Shown one piece after another: positions 24,435 to 33,780 of a stretch of 64,000 nucleotides of DNA (position 1 is the stretch's first letter; the number at the start of each line of letters is the position of its first letter). Both the position numbers and the translations under genes were made by a program. Origin of the DNA: an uncultured Pelagibacteraceae bacterium (GTDB lineage: Bacteria; Pseudomonadota; Alphaproteobacteria; Pelagibacterales; AG-422-B15); assembly GCA_902577765.1 (NCBI GenBank), contig CACHAK010000004.1:1-64000 (forward strand), in the 5' to 3' direction. The notes below the pieces were generated by a model. It ran no database searches. It was not told the origin of the DNA and saw only the letters and a list, made by a program, of their open reading frames with translations.

Positions 24435-25640
24435 ATGGTTATAAATATTCAAGATAAACAATCACAACATAAAGCAATGTCTGCATGGGATGACGTCTTG
24501 GTCATCGATGATCAACTTTCGAGTGAAGAGAAAATTTTAAAGTCGTCAGTGAGATCTTATTGCCAGGAAAAACTCTTACCTAGAATCATAGAGGACAACA
24601 GAAATGAAAATTTCAGTAGAGAGATTTTCAATGAAATGGGTGAGCTTGGAATTCTAGGTTCTTATTTACATGGATATGGATGTGCGGGCACAAATTACGT
24701 TTCTTATGGGCTTATTGCTCGAGAAATTGAAAATATTGATAGTGCATACCGATCTATCATGTCGGTTCAAACAAGTCTTGTTATGTTTCCTATATATCAA
24801 TTTGGTACTGATGCGCAAAAAGAAGAATATTTACCAAGACTTGCAAAAGGGGAAATCATTGGAAGCTTCGGTCTGACTGAGCCTGATGCAGGTAGTGATC
24901 CTGGTGCAATGAAAACCAAAGCAGTAAAAGTCAAAGGGGGTTATGAATTGACTGGTACCAAGACATGGATCAGTAATGCACCCTTCGCAGATGTAATTAT
25001 TGTTTGGGCCAAGGATGAAGATAATGTAATCAGAGGATTTATTGTGGACAGAGAGTCCAAAGGCCTATCAACACCTAAAATTGAAGGTAAATTATCTTTG
25101 CGCGCTTCAGCAACGGGGCAAGTTGTTATGGAAAATGTTTTTTGTTCGGAAGATAAAGTTTTACCAAAAGCATCAGGCTTGGGCGGACCTTTTCAATGCT
25201 TAAATAGTGCAAGATACGGAATTTCATGGGGTGCTCTAGGAGCAGCAGAGTTTTGTTTTGCAACAGCTAGACAATACGCGTTGGATAGAATGATGTTTGG
25301 AAAACCTATTGCTGGCACTCAGCTTGTTCAGTCTAAGTTAGTTGATATGCAGACAGAAATTGCATTAGGTCTGCAGGCTGCACTTAGAGTTGGGCGTCTG
25401 ATGGATGAAGATCAGTCAGATAGCAATATGGTAAGTCTCATAAAAAGAAATAATGTTGGAAAAAGTTTAGATATTTGTAGGAGTGCGAGAGATATTCTTG
25501 GTGGCAACGGTATTTCAGATGAGTATCATGTAATGAGACACATGGTAAATTTGGAAACCGTAAAGACATATGAAGGTACACACGATGTACATACTTTAAT
25601 TATGGGAAGAAACTTAACAGGCATACAGGCTTTTAAATAA
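24435..25640 (+). CDS. gcdH: Glutaryl-CoA dehydrogenase-like acyl-CoA dehydrogenase
   Basis: 401 residues, three-part acyl-CoA dehydrogenase fold. The segment [17 protein letters not shown] is the FAD/substrate motif; [14 protein letters not shown] and the catalytic base Glu380 in KTYEGTHD match glutaryl-CoA dehydrogenases, which convert glutaryl-CoA to crotonyl-CoA in lysine, tryptophan and cadaverine breakdown. Start could also be Met15 (24477). It is two bases before the aminotransferase gene, so the two form one operon. In this context it may handle a five-carbon diacid derived from cadaverine-like amines, which is inference. Confidence 0.85.
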   Translation: MVINIQDKQSQHKAMSAWDDVLVIDDQLSSEEKILKSSVRSYCQEKLLPRIIEDNRNENFSREIFNEMGELGILGSYLHGYGCAGTNYVSYGLIAREIENIDSAYRSIMSVQTSLVMFPIYQFGTDAQKEEYLPRLAKGEIIGSFGLTEPDAGSDPGAMKTKAVKVKGGYELTGTKTWISNAPFADVIIVWAKDEDNVIRGFIVDRESKGLSTPKIEGKLSLRASATGQVVMENVFCSEDKVLPKASGLGGPFQCLNSARYGISWGALGAAEFCFATARQYALDRMMFGKPIAGTQLVQSKLVDMQTEIALGLQAALRVGRLMDEDQSDSNMVSLIKRNNVGKSLDICRSARDILGGNGISDEYHVMRHMVNLETVKTYEGTHDVHTLIMGRNLTGIQAFK

Positions 25641-25642
25641 TT

Positions 25643-27007
25643 ATGGCTTATCTAAATCGTACAACAAAGCAATGGCAGGAAATTGATACAGCTCATCATC
25701 TGCATCCTTTTACTGATTATAAGTCGCTTGCAAAAGAAGGCAGTATCATCATTGCAAAAGCAGATGGTGTTCACCTTACTACATCAGATGATAAACAGTT
25801 GCTTGATGCCATGTCTGGCTTGTGGTGTGTAAATGTAGGTTATGGAAGAAAGAATCTTGCAGATGTTGCTTATAAGCAAATGCAAGAATTACCTTATTAT
25901 AATTCTTTTTTTAAAACAGCGACACCGCCATCAATTGAACTTGCTAAAGAATTAGCTGAAATTAGTCCACACGATTTAAATCATGCATTCTTTTCTTCAA
26001 GTGGCTCTGAAGCCAACGATACTGTTGTAAGAATGGTAAGGAGATATTGGGATTTAAAAGGGAAGCCAAATAAAAAAACATTTATCAGCCGAGAATACGC
26101 TTATCACGGAAGTACGATGACTGGAATGAGTTTGGGCGGCATGACAGCGATGCATGCTCAAGGGGATATGATGCCTGGCTTTGAACATGTGTTGCCTCCT
26201 TATTGGTACAAGTATGGGAGCGATATGTCTCATGATGACTTTGGTATTCATGCAGCTAATAAAATTGAAGAAAAAATAAATGAAATTGGCCCAGATAATA
26301 TTGCGGCGTTTATAGGAGAACCAATTCAAGGAGCTGGAGGAGTTATTATTCCACCTGATACCTATTGGCCAAGAGTTCAAGAAATTTGTAAAAAATATGA
26401 CATTCTTCTTGTAGTTGATGAAGTCATTTGTGGATTTGGTAGAACTGGAAACTGGTTTGGATCAGATACTTATAACATCAAACCTGACATTATCACGATG
26501 GCGAAAGGGATTACCTCAGGATATATCCCACTGTCTGGAATCATGATTTGCGACAGAGTTTGTGAAACTTTAATCAATGAAGGTGGCGAATTTTACCACG
26601 GTTATACTTATTCAGGCCACCCAGTAGCTTGTGCAGTGAGCCTTGAAAATCTTAAAATTATCAAAGAAGAAAATCTTATTGAACAATCACGAAATGTTTC
26701 AGTTTACCTGGAGCAGCAAATGCGCGAAATTGAAAAGCACCCTTTAGTTGGAGAAGTAAGAATGAAGAGCTTTATTGGAGCTGTGGAATTAGTGAAAGAT
26801 AAAGAAACTAAAGAAATGTTTGAAGACACTGGCACAGTTGGAACGATTTGCAGAGACTATTGTATTGAAAACGGTTTAGTAATGCGAGCTGTAAGAGATG
26901 GCATGATTTTCTGTCCACCTCTTATATTCAATAATAACCATGTGGATGAACTTTGCGAAAAGCTAAAAACCTCGCTGGACCAAACACTAGATCATATTTC
27001 AAAATAA
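25643..27007 (+). CDS. Class III aminotransferase, putrescine/beta-alanine-pyruvate type
   Basis: 454 residues of the class III PLP aminotransferase family. SGSEANDT binds cofactor phosphate, YAYHGST and VVDEVICGFGRTG carry the PLP-ring aspartate (Asp259), and the Schiff-base lysine is Lys288 in MAKGITSGY. N-terminal HLHPFTDY is typical of SpuC-like polyamine:pyruvate and beta-alanine:pyruvate transaminases. It probably removes an amino group from a diamine to give an aldehyde. It is paired with glutaryl-CoA dehydrogenase and only three bases separate its stop from that of the opposing GNAT gene. Confidence 0.85.
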   Translation: MAYLNRTTKQWQEIDTAHHLHPFTDYKSLAKEGSIIIAKADGVHLTTSDDKQLLDAMSGLWCVNVGYGRKNLADVAYKQMQELPYYNSFFKTATPPSIELAKELAEISPHDLNHAFFSSSGSEANDTVVRMVRRYWDLKGKPNKKTFISREYAYHGSTMTGMSLGGMTAMHAQGDMMPGFEHVLPPYWYKYGSDMSHDDFGIHAANKIEEKINEIGPDNIAAFIGEPIQGAGGVIIPPDTYWPRVQEICKKYDILLVVDEVICGFGRTGNWFGSDTYNIKPDIITMAKGITSGYIPLSGIMICDRVCETLINEGGEFYHGYTYSGHPVACAVSLENLKIIKEENLIEQSRNVSVYLEQQMREIEKHPLVGEVRMKSFIGAVELVKDKETKEMFEDTGTVGTICRDYCIENGLVMRAVRDGMIFCPPLIFNNNHVDELCEKLKTSLDQTLDHISK

Positions 27008-27010
27008 AAC

Positions 27011-27481
27011 TTACTTAATCTGTAGATAGTAATCGTAGTATTCGGTATCTCGTTGATAGTTTAATGACTCATAGAGACTTTGAGCATTTTTATTTGTTAT
27101 AGCAGTCGACAACTCAACACTTGTTACACCTTTTTCTTCAGCAAAACTTTTTGCAGCATTCATCAGCATACGTCCAATACCTTTATTTCTATATTCAGAT
27201 CTCACATACAAGTCGTAGAGTATTATTTTTTTACTCAACTCCAGTGAGTCAAAAGTTGTGTACAACTGGGTCATACCCATACATTCTTTTTCATTTTCAA
27301 TATAAAATATTTGTGCCTCTTTATTACTAAGGCGTTCCTTAATATAGTTTTTACAGGCTTCTACATTTGACTCCTTTTTATAAAACTGCCGATATAAATC
27401 AAAGATCTCACCAATTTTTTCGAAATCATCTGGTTGAGCAATTTTTATTTGTAAATCTTCTGACATATACTTTATCTCCAA
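27011..27481 (-). CDS. GNAT-family N-acetyltransferase
   Basis: 156 residues (151 from the second Met at 27466). The acetyl-CoA binding motif is VRSEYRNKGIGRMLMNAA (Q/RxxGxG/A), followed by ELSTAITNKNAQSLYESLNY, the usual final part of the GNAT fold. It would acetylate an amine on a small molecule or protein. It is the last gene of the TetR-MFS-GNAT transcription unit. The link with an MFS carrier and an amine-sensing repressor makes a polyamine-like acceptor plausible, though unproven. Confidence 0.82.
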   Translation of the reverse strand: MEIKYMSEDLQIKIAQPDDFEKIGEIFDLYRQFYKKESNVEACKNYIKERLSNKEAQIFYIENEKECMGMTQLYTTFDSLELSKKIILYDLYVRSEYRNKGIGRMLMNAAKSFAEEKGVTSVELSTAITNKNAQSLYESLNYQRDTEYYDYYLQIK

Positions 27482-28629
27482 ATAGTTCGATATATTGATA
27501 TCACTAAGAAAATAAAAGTAAAAGATGTAACTGTATAGATAAAGCCCATTGGTCCAACTGCATCCATGACTCTTCCTCCAATTAAAGGACCAATAAGCGA
27601 GCCAACCTCAAAGACCATCACAAGAATTGCTGTAGCACCTGCAACTTGAGACGCACTATATCTCTCACCAAGCATAGTGAGTGAAATTGCAAAAAGTCCA
27701 CTTGCAGCGCCACCCCATATAAAACAGCTCGCTGCCATTACATAAAAATTATCTAGATAGAAAGCGAATAGAATTGGACAAAAGAACGTAATTAAAACTG
27801 CTATGTTCAATAGCAGTCTTTTATTAAATTTGTCCAGCAATACGCCAATCAAGGGTTGGCACATCACACCTCCTACAAGAGTAATAGTTACATATTGCAA
27901 TGCAATCTCTTGAGTAAATTGGTTCTTAATCATGAAAATGGGAAAGAAAGATACAAACATTACATCATCTAAACCGCATAAAATAGCTGCGCCAAAAATA
28001 GTTGGAGCTGCAATGATAGCCGCAAATACTGGAAGAGACTTTTTATCAGGTAATTTCGGGTCTTCAATCTCAAGCATAATAAGCGGTAAAATGGCGATAA
28101 AAGAAAGAGAAGAAATAACAATAAAAGGTAACCAGCCTTCAATTCCGGTTAGGGACAATACCATCGGGCCACTTGCAAAACCGATGACAAAAACTGTGTT
28201 ATAAATCGTTACTATTTTGCCGCGATTTGTATCATCAGCCATTGACAGCATCCATGTGTCAAATGCATTCCAAGCAAGCGCTCCAGCAAAACCAATTATG
28301 AATCTGATAACAAACCAAGCTGTCAAACTATCAAAAATTGGAAAAGTAAAATAAAGAATTATTGTAAATATTTGAGCAATGATAATTGATTTCGCTAAAC
28401 CTATCTTGTGAATAATTATTGGTGTTATTCTTACAAATAATATTACAGCAAGTGGTTGTGCTACTACATTGAGGCCAATTTCAGTATTGCTATATCCTCG
28501 TGCTTCTAAAATAAGTGCAAGTAGAGGAATTAAAGTACCAAGCTTAATACCAATAATTAATGCGCAAAGAAATAGGACAATGTATGTCTTGTAATTTGTT
28601 CCTAAAAGATTCTGAACTGTAGTGTTCAT
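27472..28629 (-). CDS. Major facilitator superfamily transporter
   Basis: 385 residues with about twelve hydrophobic helices. ARGYSNTEIGLNVVAQPLAV and the loop after helix 2 fit the MFS. The sugar- or drug-carrier-like loop LLDKFNKRLLL follows helix 8. The substrate and direction are unknown. Its ATG overlaps the TetR stop by four bases, so it is co-expressed with the repressor, a common arrangement for carriers of the repressor's ligand. Confidence 0.88.
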   Translation of the reverse strand: MNTTVQNLLGTNYKTYIVLFLCALIIGIKLGTLIPLLALILEARGYSNTEIGLNVVAQPLAVILFVRITPIIIHKIGLAKSIIIAQIFTIILYFTFPIFDSLTAWFVIRFIIGFAGALAWNAFDTWMLSMADDTNRGKIVTIYNTVFVIGFASGPMVLSLTGIEGWLPFIVISSLSFIAILPLIMLEIEDPKLPDKKSLPVFAAIIAAPTIFGAAILCGLDDVMFVSFFPIFMIKNQFTQEIALQYVTITLVGGVMCQPLIGVLLDKFNKRLLLNIAVLITFFCPILFAFYLDNFYVMAASCFIWGGAASGLFAISLTMLGERYSASQVAGATAILVMVFEVGSLIGPLIGGRVMDAVGPMGFIYTVTSFTFIFLVISIYRTIWR

Positions 28630-29291
28630 GCAAACCTATCTTCATTAACATAGATGCTTTTAAAATATTTAAGCACTAAATTTTTACAAAATTCATTTGT
28701 GTATATTTTTGGATCAAACAATATTCGCTGCCACAAACCATCAACCATGGAATGATAGGTTTCACTTACTTCTTTTGGAGTAAATTCCTTTTGATTGGCA
28801 ATATTATTAATTTCACTTACTAACTTTTCCATTTGTTGAGAATAAATTTCATCTTGTCTTTGACAAATCGCTAAATAAGAAGGTCTGAATTTCACCTCAC
28901 TATAAAACGCAATCCATACTGAAATTTTATTTCTGTTGGCAATTTTTGAACTGAAATCATTTTGAATTATACGAATTATTCTATCAATTGGATCTATGTT
29001 CTTTTCCTCAAAAATCTTTTGCCATGACTTTTTGTATTCATCAGATAAATACTGCAGCGAACTTATTAATAAATTATCTTTCGACTTAAATCTAAAGTTT
29101 GCGTAACCTTGAGAAACTTTAGCTCTTTTTGCTACATGAGCAATCGTAGTATCCGCTAGGCCTCTTTTTGCAATTGTTTCTATCGTAGCGTCAATCAACT
29201 TTTGATGATTAACAGAAATCTCAGTTTCACTGGCCTGTTCTGAAGATTTTTTATTAACTAAAGCCTTCATCATATTGAATAAACAATACAC
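28626..29291 (-). CDS. BetI-like TetR-family repressor
   Basis: 221 residues. The helix-turn-helix (about residues 40-70) reads TIAHVAKRAKVSQGYANFRF, close in pattern to choline-responsive BetI, and the C-terminal ligand domain has the BetI-type YHSMVDGLWQRIL. The start may be the ATG at 29291 or two internal ones at 29273/29270. It is divergent from the flavoprotein operon, with the palindrome ATTGAATAATCATTCAAT between them. By family it should repress until an amine ligand binds. The predicted targets are its own operon, the flavoprotein operon at 29372 and the aminotransferase operon at 33781. Confidence 0.85.
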   Translation of the reverse strand: MYCLFNMMKALVNKKSSEQASETEISVNHQKLIDATIETIAKRGLADTTIAHVAKRAKVSQGYANFRFKSKDNLLISSLQYLSDEYKKSWQKIFEEKNIDPIDRIIRIIQNDFSSKIANRNKISVWIAFYSEVKFRPSYLAICQRQDEIYSQQMEKLVSEINNIANQKEFTPKEVSETYHSMVDGLWQRILFDPKIYTNEFCKNLVLKYFKSIYVNEDRFA

Positions 29292-29318
29292 AAAGATAAC
29301 TATTAAAGATAGTTTTGT

Positions 29319-29336
29319 ATTGAATAATCATTCAAT
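29319..29336. promoter_or_regulatory. Putative BetI-like operator 1
   Basis: ATTGAATAATCATTCAAT: arms ATTGAA and TTCAAT around a partly symmetric centre. It lies between the divergent repressor gene and the flavoprotein operon, and overlaps the -35 element of the latter. A near copy occurs at 33746-33763. Confidence 0.7.
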
Positions 29337-29348
29337 TTTTATTATCAT
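29320..29348 (+). promoter_or_regulatory. Promoter of the flavoprotein-GcvT operon
   Basis: TTGAAT (29320-29325) and TATCAT (29343-29348) are separated by 17 bases; the -35 element lies within the palindromic operator, as expected for repression. The ATG is at 29372. Confidence 0.55.
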
Positions 29349-29371
29349 GATTCCTAAATATTCTTTATTTT

Positions 29372-31000
29372 ATGGCAAAAAATACACACGATGTAATCGT
29401 AATTGGTGCGGGTCATAATGGTTTGACCGCTGCTAGTTATATGGCGAAGGCAGGACTAGATGTTGTTGTTCTAGAAAAAAATGAATGGATTGGAGGGGCT
29501 GCTGTTAGTCGCGAGCTCTATCCTGGATGGAAATATTCTAACTGTTCATATGTTTGCAGCTTACTAAGACCTGAGATCATGCGTGATCTTGAACTCTACA
29601 AATATGGTTTACAAATTATTCCTTACGAAGGTAGCGCAACAATGATGAGAAATGGGGACTACTATGCCCACTATCATGATCATGATATGACGATCAATTC
29701 TATCAGAAGACATTCTCACAAAGATGCGGAGGCCTATGAAAGGTACAGTCGCGATGTTTTAAGACAATGTAAAATTATTAAACCACTCTTAAAAATGACA
29801 CCACCAGATTTAACTTCTTTTAAACCAAAAGATTTATTTGGTGCTCTGGAGTTCGCAAAACATTTTGCAGCTAAAGACGAGCTAGGAGGTCTTGGTGAAA
29901 AAGAAATTTATGACACTATTCGATTTTACACAATGAGCATCAGAGACTATTTAGATGAATATTTTGAAAGTGATATTACAAAGGCTCACTTAGCTGGAAG
30001 TGCAATTATCGGAACTGCTCTTGGTCCTTGCTCACCTGGCTCTGCTTACGTATTACTCCACCATTATATGGGAGAAGTAGATGGTTCTGTTGGAGCGTGG
30101 GGGTATTCAAGAGGAGGTATGGGCTCTATTACAAAAGCAATGACAGGTTGTCTCAATGCTCACGGCGGTGAAGTAAAACCAGATAATGAAGTCGTTAATG
30201 TCATTACTAAAAACGGTCGTGCGATTGGAGTTGCTACCAAAAAAGGTGATGAATATTACGCAAAAAAAATTGTATCTAACTTAGATGTTAAAAGAACGTT
30301 TTTAAAAATTACTGAAGAAAGCTCTTTACCTGGTGAATTTGTTGAAAGAGTTAAAAACTTTAAAATAAGAGGTTCATCGGGAAAACTGAATATTGCCTTA
30401 GATGGCCTTCCTGAATTTCCATGTATTCCAGAAGGTGATCCAGGTGGTGGAGGTGATATGCACTTCACAGAAACTATTGAAGAAATGGAAGGAGCTTACG
30501 ATGATTGGAAACGAGGTGAATGGTCAAGAAATCCTTACGTAGATATGTGTATTCCCTCTAAAAGCGATCCAACAATGGCAGCTCCGGGAAAGCATTATAT
30601 GTCTGTCTTTATTCAATATGTTCCATTCAATCTTGCAAACGGCGGATGGAATGAAGAAAGAAAGCAAGAATTTGGAAGACATATTGTTGATTGTATTGCT
30701 GAGTTTTCTCCTAATTTTAAAGATTTAATTAACCACTACGAAGTTCGTACTCCATTAGAATTAGACAATGAAGTAGGATTGACAGAAGGAAACATCTTTC
30801 AAGGCGAATTAACAATGGATCAACTCATGTTTAATAGACCTGTGCCTGGATATGCACAGTACAGAACACCACTTAAAAATATGTATATGTGCAGTTCATC
30901 AACTCATCCAGGTGGTGGAGTTATGGGTGCACCAGGAGCGAATGCTGCAAGGGAGGTTCTAATTGATATGAATATCCCTCAAACAGGTAATTATTATTAA
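29372..31000 (+). CDS. PYROXD2/CrtI-like FAD oxidoreductase, first of a pair
   Basis: 542 residues. The N-terminal dinucleotide fold is VIVIGAGHNGLTAASYMA with VVVLEKNEWIGGAA, as in CrtI-type phytoene desaturases and PYROXD2-like proteins. The C-terminal FAD-contact motif is STHPGGGVMGAPGANAA. The carotenoid-type enzymes oxidise hydrophobic substrates, but here neighbours suggest an amine or amino-acid-derived substrate. It is the first gene of an operon with a second paralog and a GcvT-like protein, under operator 1. The stop TAA shares its last A with the next ATG (31000). Confidence 0.85.
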   Translation: MAKNTHDVIVIGAGHNGLTAASYMAKAGLDVVVLEKNEWIGGAAVSRELYPGWKYSNCSYVCSLLRPEIMRDLELYKYGLQIIPYEGSATMMRNGDYYAHYHDHDMTINSIRRHSHKDAEAYERYSRDVLRQCKIIKPLLKMTPPDLTSFKPKDLFGALEFAKHFAAKDELGGLGEKEIYDTIRFYTMSIRDYLDEYFESDITKAHLAGSAIIGTALGPCSPGSAYVLLHHYMGEVDGSVGAWGYSRGGMGSITKAMTGCLNAHGGEVKPDNEVVNVITKNGRAIGVATKKGDEYYAKKIVSNLDVKRTFLKITEESSLPGEFVERVKNFKIRGSSGKLNIALDGLPEFPCIPEGDPGGGGDMHFTETIEEMEGAYDDWKRGEWSRNPYVDMCIPSKSDPTMAAPGKHYMSVFIQYVPFNLANGGWNEERKQEFGRHIVDCIAEFSPNFKDLINHYEVRTPLELDNEVGLTEGNIFQGELTMDQLMFNRPVPGYAQYRTPLKNMYMCSSSTHPGGGVMGAPGANAAREVLIDMNIPQTGNYY

Positions 31001-32511
31001 TGTCAGAAAATTATGACGTAATAGTTATTGGCGCAGGCCATAATGGTCTTGTTTGCGCTAATATTCTCGCAAAAAAAAACCGTAAAGTTCTGATTTGTGA
31101 GGCACGTGAGAATTGCGGGGGACTTGTTGAAGAGAGTATAACTAACTTCGTTCCTCAGATACCGCTGAGCGTATCAAGCTCTCTTGGTGGACTGCCAGTA
31201 AAGTATAAAGCAAAGTCTACGATCGCACTGTCAGAGTCCGGTCAACATATTCGCTTAGTTGGAAACCAACATATTGACCATAAAGTTATTTCTGGTTTCT
31301 CTTCGAAGGATGCAGACAGATATGTAGAATTTCATGATAAAATGTCGTCCTTTTCAAAGGCTTTAGGTTCTTTCATGATGGCTTCACCACCAAGGATCAT
31401 GAACAATACTTTCTCTGATTATTTTAAATTATTCAAACTAGGCATGAATGTTCGAATGCTTGGAAAGAAAAAATTTAATGAGTTTGCAAGAATGATAGGG
31501 CTTAATATTGCGGACGAATTGGAAGACAATTTTGAAAATACTCTTTTGCAAGGCCTAATCGCCCATGACGCGGTGCTTGGTTCTAACTTGGGCCCAAGAT
31601 CACCCGGTTCATTAATTAATCTACTTTATCGCATGGCCACACATGACAACTCAATCTTTGGGGGAATATATGAAATTGATGGTGGCAGTAAAGCTTTTGT
31701 AGATACTTTGCTAGATATCAGTAATAAAAATAAAGTTGAAATTAAAACGTCTTCATCGGTTAAAAGATGCATTACTGAAAATGATAAAGCAATAGGAGTT
31801 GAACTTCACAGCGGTGAAAAAATTTATGCAAAAAAAATTATTTCTAATGCAGATCCAAGATCGACTTATTTCAGTCTTTTAGGAACTGAGAATTTAGACA
31901 CTGATGTGAAAAGAAGAATCAAACATCATCGATCAAAAGGAAAAGTTGCGAAATTATCATTAAGTCTCAATAAACAACCTGAATTTATTAACTGCGATAA
32001 AAATGATTTAGAGAGTAGAATGGTAATTGCTCCTTCAATTGATTATATAGAAGAGGCATTCAATCCAAGTAAGTTTGATAAACTTTCTATGGAACCTATT
32101 TTAGAAATGAAACTAAAAAATTCTGACCAGAGTAATCCTGTATTAGATATTCAAGTTCAATATGCTTCCTACGGTGCGCAGGAGGGTTGGGATAAAATTA
32201 AAGATAACTATGTAGATGCCGTTATAAAATTAATAGGGAAATATGCACCTGATATTCAAAGCTGTATAGAGACTAAAACAATTGTTACTCCCGACGACAT
32301 AGAGAAAAATTTTTATGTTTCAGGCGGACATTGGCATCATGGAGAAATTCAAATCGATCAGCTTTTTATGCTCAGACCAATTCCTGGGGCATCACAATAT
32401 AGAACCCATCTTGACGGACTATATATGTGTGGTGCAGGTACTCATCCGGGTGGAGGCTTAACTGGAATTCCAGGAAAAAATGCGGCTCAAGCTATCTTGG
32501 AGGACGCATAA
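31000..32511 (+). CDS. PYROXD2/CrtI-like FAD oxidoreductase, second of a pair
   Basis: 503 residues, clearly paralogous to the preceding protein. It has VIVIGAGHNGLVCANILA, VLICEARENCGG and the C-terminal GTHPGGGLTGIPGKNAA. It is about 40 residues shorter and lower in similarity through the middle. Adjacent paralogs with translational coupling suggest a heteromeric enzyme or two successive oxidations. FAD binding is seen from motifs; the substrate is unknown. Two bases separate it from the GcvT-like gene. Confidence 0.83.
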   Translation: MSENYDVIVIGAGHNGLVCANILAKKNRKVLICEARENCGGLVEESITNFVPQIPLSVSSSLGGLPVKYKAKSTIALSESGQHIRLVGNQHIDHKVISGFSSKDADRYVEFHDKMSSFSKALGSFMMASPPRIMNNTFSDYFKLFKLGMNVRMLGKKKFNEFARMIGLNIADELEDNFENTLLQGLIAHDAVLGSNLGPRSPGSLINLLYRMATHDNSIFGGIYEIDGGSKAFVDTLLDISNKNKVEIKTSSSVKRCITENDKAIGVELHSGEKIYAKKIISNADPRSTYFSLLGTENLDTDVKRRIKHHRSKGKVAKLSLSLNKQPEFINCDKNDLESRMVIAPSIDYIEEAFNPSKFDKLSMEPILEMKLKNSDQSNPVLDIQVQYASYGAQEGWDKIKDNYVDAVIKLIGKYAPDIQSCIETKTIVTPDDIEKNFYVSGGHWHHGEIQIDQLFMLRPIPGASQYRTHLDGLYMCGAGTHPGGGLTGIPGKNAAQAILEDA

Positions 32512-32513
32512 AT

Positions 32514-33713
32514 ATGAATAGAGATTTAAGATTTACAGCACTAAAAAAAACCCCTTTTCACTCTAGAACAAGCTTAGCTTCAAGAACAAATAAATATTAT
32601 AACTGGAACGGTTTTACTGTACCCACAGAATACTCAACAACTGAGTTGGAATATACTGCTGCTAGAAATGGCACCTCAGTTATGGATCTCACACCTATGT
32701 GCAAATATATGATCAATGGCAGCGATGCTAATAAATTTGTTGATTATCTTGTAACAAGAGATTTATCACAGATGGAAGATAATACAGTAGCATACATAAT
32801 TTGGTGTAATGAAGATGGTAAAGTAATGGACGATGGTACCATATTTAAATTTTCGAATACAAAATTTATGCTTTGCTGCGCAGTAAAGATCTATAATTGG
32901 CTACATGACTCTGCTGAAGGTTTTGATGTTTCTTTTGAGGATGCAACAGACACAACGGCTGCATTAGCAATCCAAGGACCTACTTCTTGTTCAACACTAA
33001 AAAACTACGGAGCAGATGACCTTGAATTATTAAAACCATTTGGAATGAAACAATATAATATTAACGGATATGATGTTTTGATCTCACGAACAGGCTTCAC
33101 AGGTGATTTAGGATATGAATTATGGACTGATCCAGCTAATGCAGAAAACATGTGGGATAGTATCATGGAAGCTGGAAAAGAATTAAAGATAAGACCTTTT
33201 GGCATGCATGCTCTTGAGATGACAAGAATTGAAGCTGGCTTTATTCAAACCAATACTGATTTTATGGCAGCTGAAGATTCCTTAAGACCAGTGAGAATGC
33301 GTTCACCGTATGAAATTGGAATGGGTTGGCTTGTTCATCTCAATAAAGAAAGTTACTTTGTAGGCAAACGCGCTTTAAAGAAAGAAAAAGAGACAGGTAA
33401 TTCTGAAAGATGTTTAGTTGGATTGGACATAGATGGCGATAAGCCAGCAGTAGGCTCTGTGATTTATAATGAAAAAAAAGAAGATATAGGAATTGTTACC
33501 GCAGCAATGTGGTCACCTACCATGAAAAGAAACGTTGCGCTTGCGTCTCTAAAGCGTCCATATGGAATTAAGATTAAAGAAAATATTTTTGCAGAAATTT
33601 ATCACCCAGAAGAATTGGAATATAAAAAAATATGGGCTAAGTGTAAGGTTGTAAAAAGACAATTTTTTAGCCCTGAAAGACGTAACAAAGTACCTGCAGA
33701 CCTTTATGAATAG
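32514..33713 (+). CDS. GcvT-like folate-dependent aminomethyltransferase
   Basis: 399 residues from the ATG at 32514; the frame is open from 32427, but that would run inside the previous gene. The GCV_T fold is indicated by NEDGKVMDDGTIFKF, ISRTGFTGDLGYELW, RPFGMHALEMTRIEAGF, and the C-terminal barrel around GIVTAAMWSPTMKRNVALA. Relatives include glycine-cleavage T protein, DmdA and folate domains of dimethylglycine/sarcosine dehydrogenases; all move a one-carbon unit to tetrahydrofolate. There is no lipoyl or P-protein gene nearby, so glycine cleavage is unlikely. It may capture C1 units released by the two flavoproteins or the Rieske enzyme. Confidence 0.83.
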   Translation: MNRDLRFTALKKTPFHSRTSLASRTNKYYNWNGFTVPTEYSTTELEYTAARNGTSVMDLTPMCKYMINGSDANKFVDYLVTRDLSQMEDNTVAYIIWCNEDGKVMDDGTIFKFSNTKFMLCCAVKIYNWLHDSAEGFDVSFEDATDTTAALAIQGPTSCSTLKNYGADDLELLKPFGMKQYNINGYDVLISRTGFTGDLGYELWTDPANAENMWDSIMEAGKELKIRPFGMHALEMTRIEAGFIQTNTDFMAAEDSLRPVRMRSPYEIGMGWLVHLNKESYFVGKRALKKEKETGNSERCLVGLDIDGDKPAVGSVIYNEKKEDIGIVTAAMWSPTMKRNVALASLKRPYGIKIKENIFAEIYHPEELEYKKIWAKCKVVKRQFFSPERRNKVPADLYE

Positions 33714-33745
33714 CCAAAAATAGGCTGTTTTTTTAAAATTCAATT

Positions 33746-33763
33746 ATTGAACAGCTGTTCAAT
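33746..33763. promoter_or_regulatory. Putative BetI-like operator 2
   Basis: ATTGAACAGCTGTTCAAT, a perfect 18-base palindrome. It shares the arms ATTGAA/TTCAAT with operator 1 and covers the -35 element of the downstream promoter. Confidence 0.75.
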
Positions 33764-33775
33764 ATAGGCTATACT
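33748..33775 (+). promoter_or_regulatory. Promoter of the aminotransferase-Rieske-PotBCA operon
   Basis: TTGAAC (33748-33753), 16-base spacer, TATACT (33770-33775). Initiation would fall at about 33781-33783, on the ATG of the next gene, suggesting a leaderless mRNA. Confidence 0.55.
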
Positions 33776-33780
33776 TCAAT

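Noticed and set aside
32427-32513. Earlier start for the GcvT-like protein
   Set aside because: It lies within the preceding flavoprotein gene; ATG 32514 is two bases after that stop.
32514-33713. DMSP demethylase (DmdA) for the GcvT-like protein
   Set aside because: Same superfamily, but neighbours are amine-oxidising flavoproteins and no DmdB/C/D genes are present; length and motifs do not single out DmdA.
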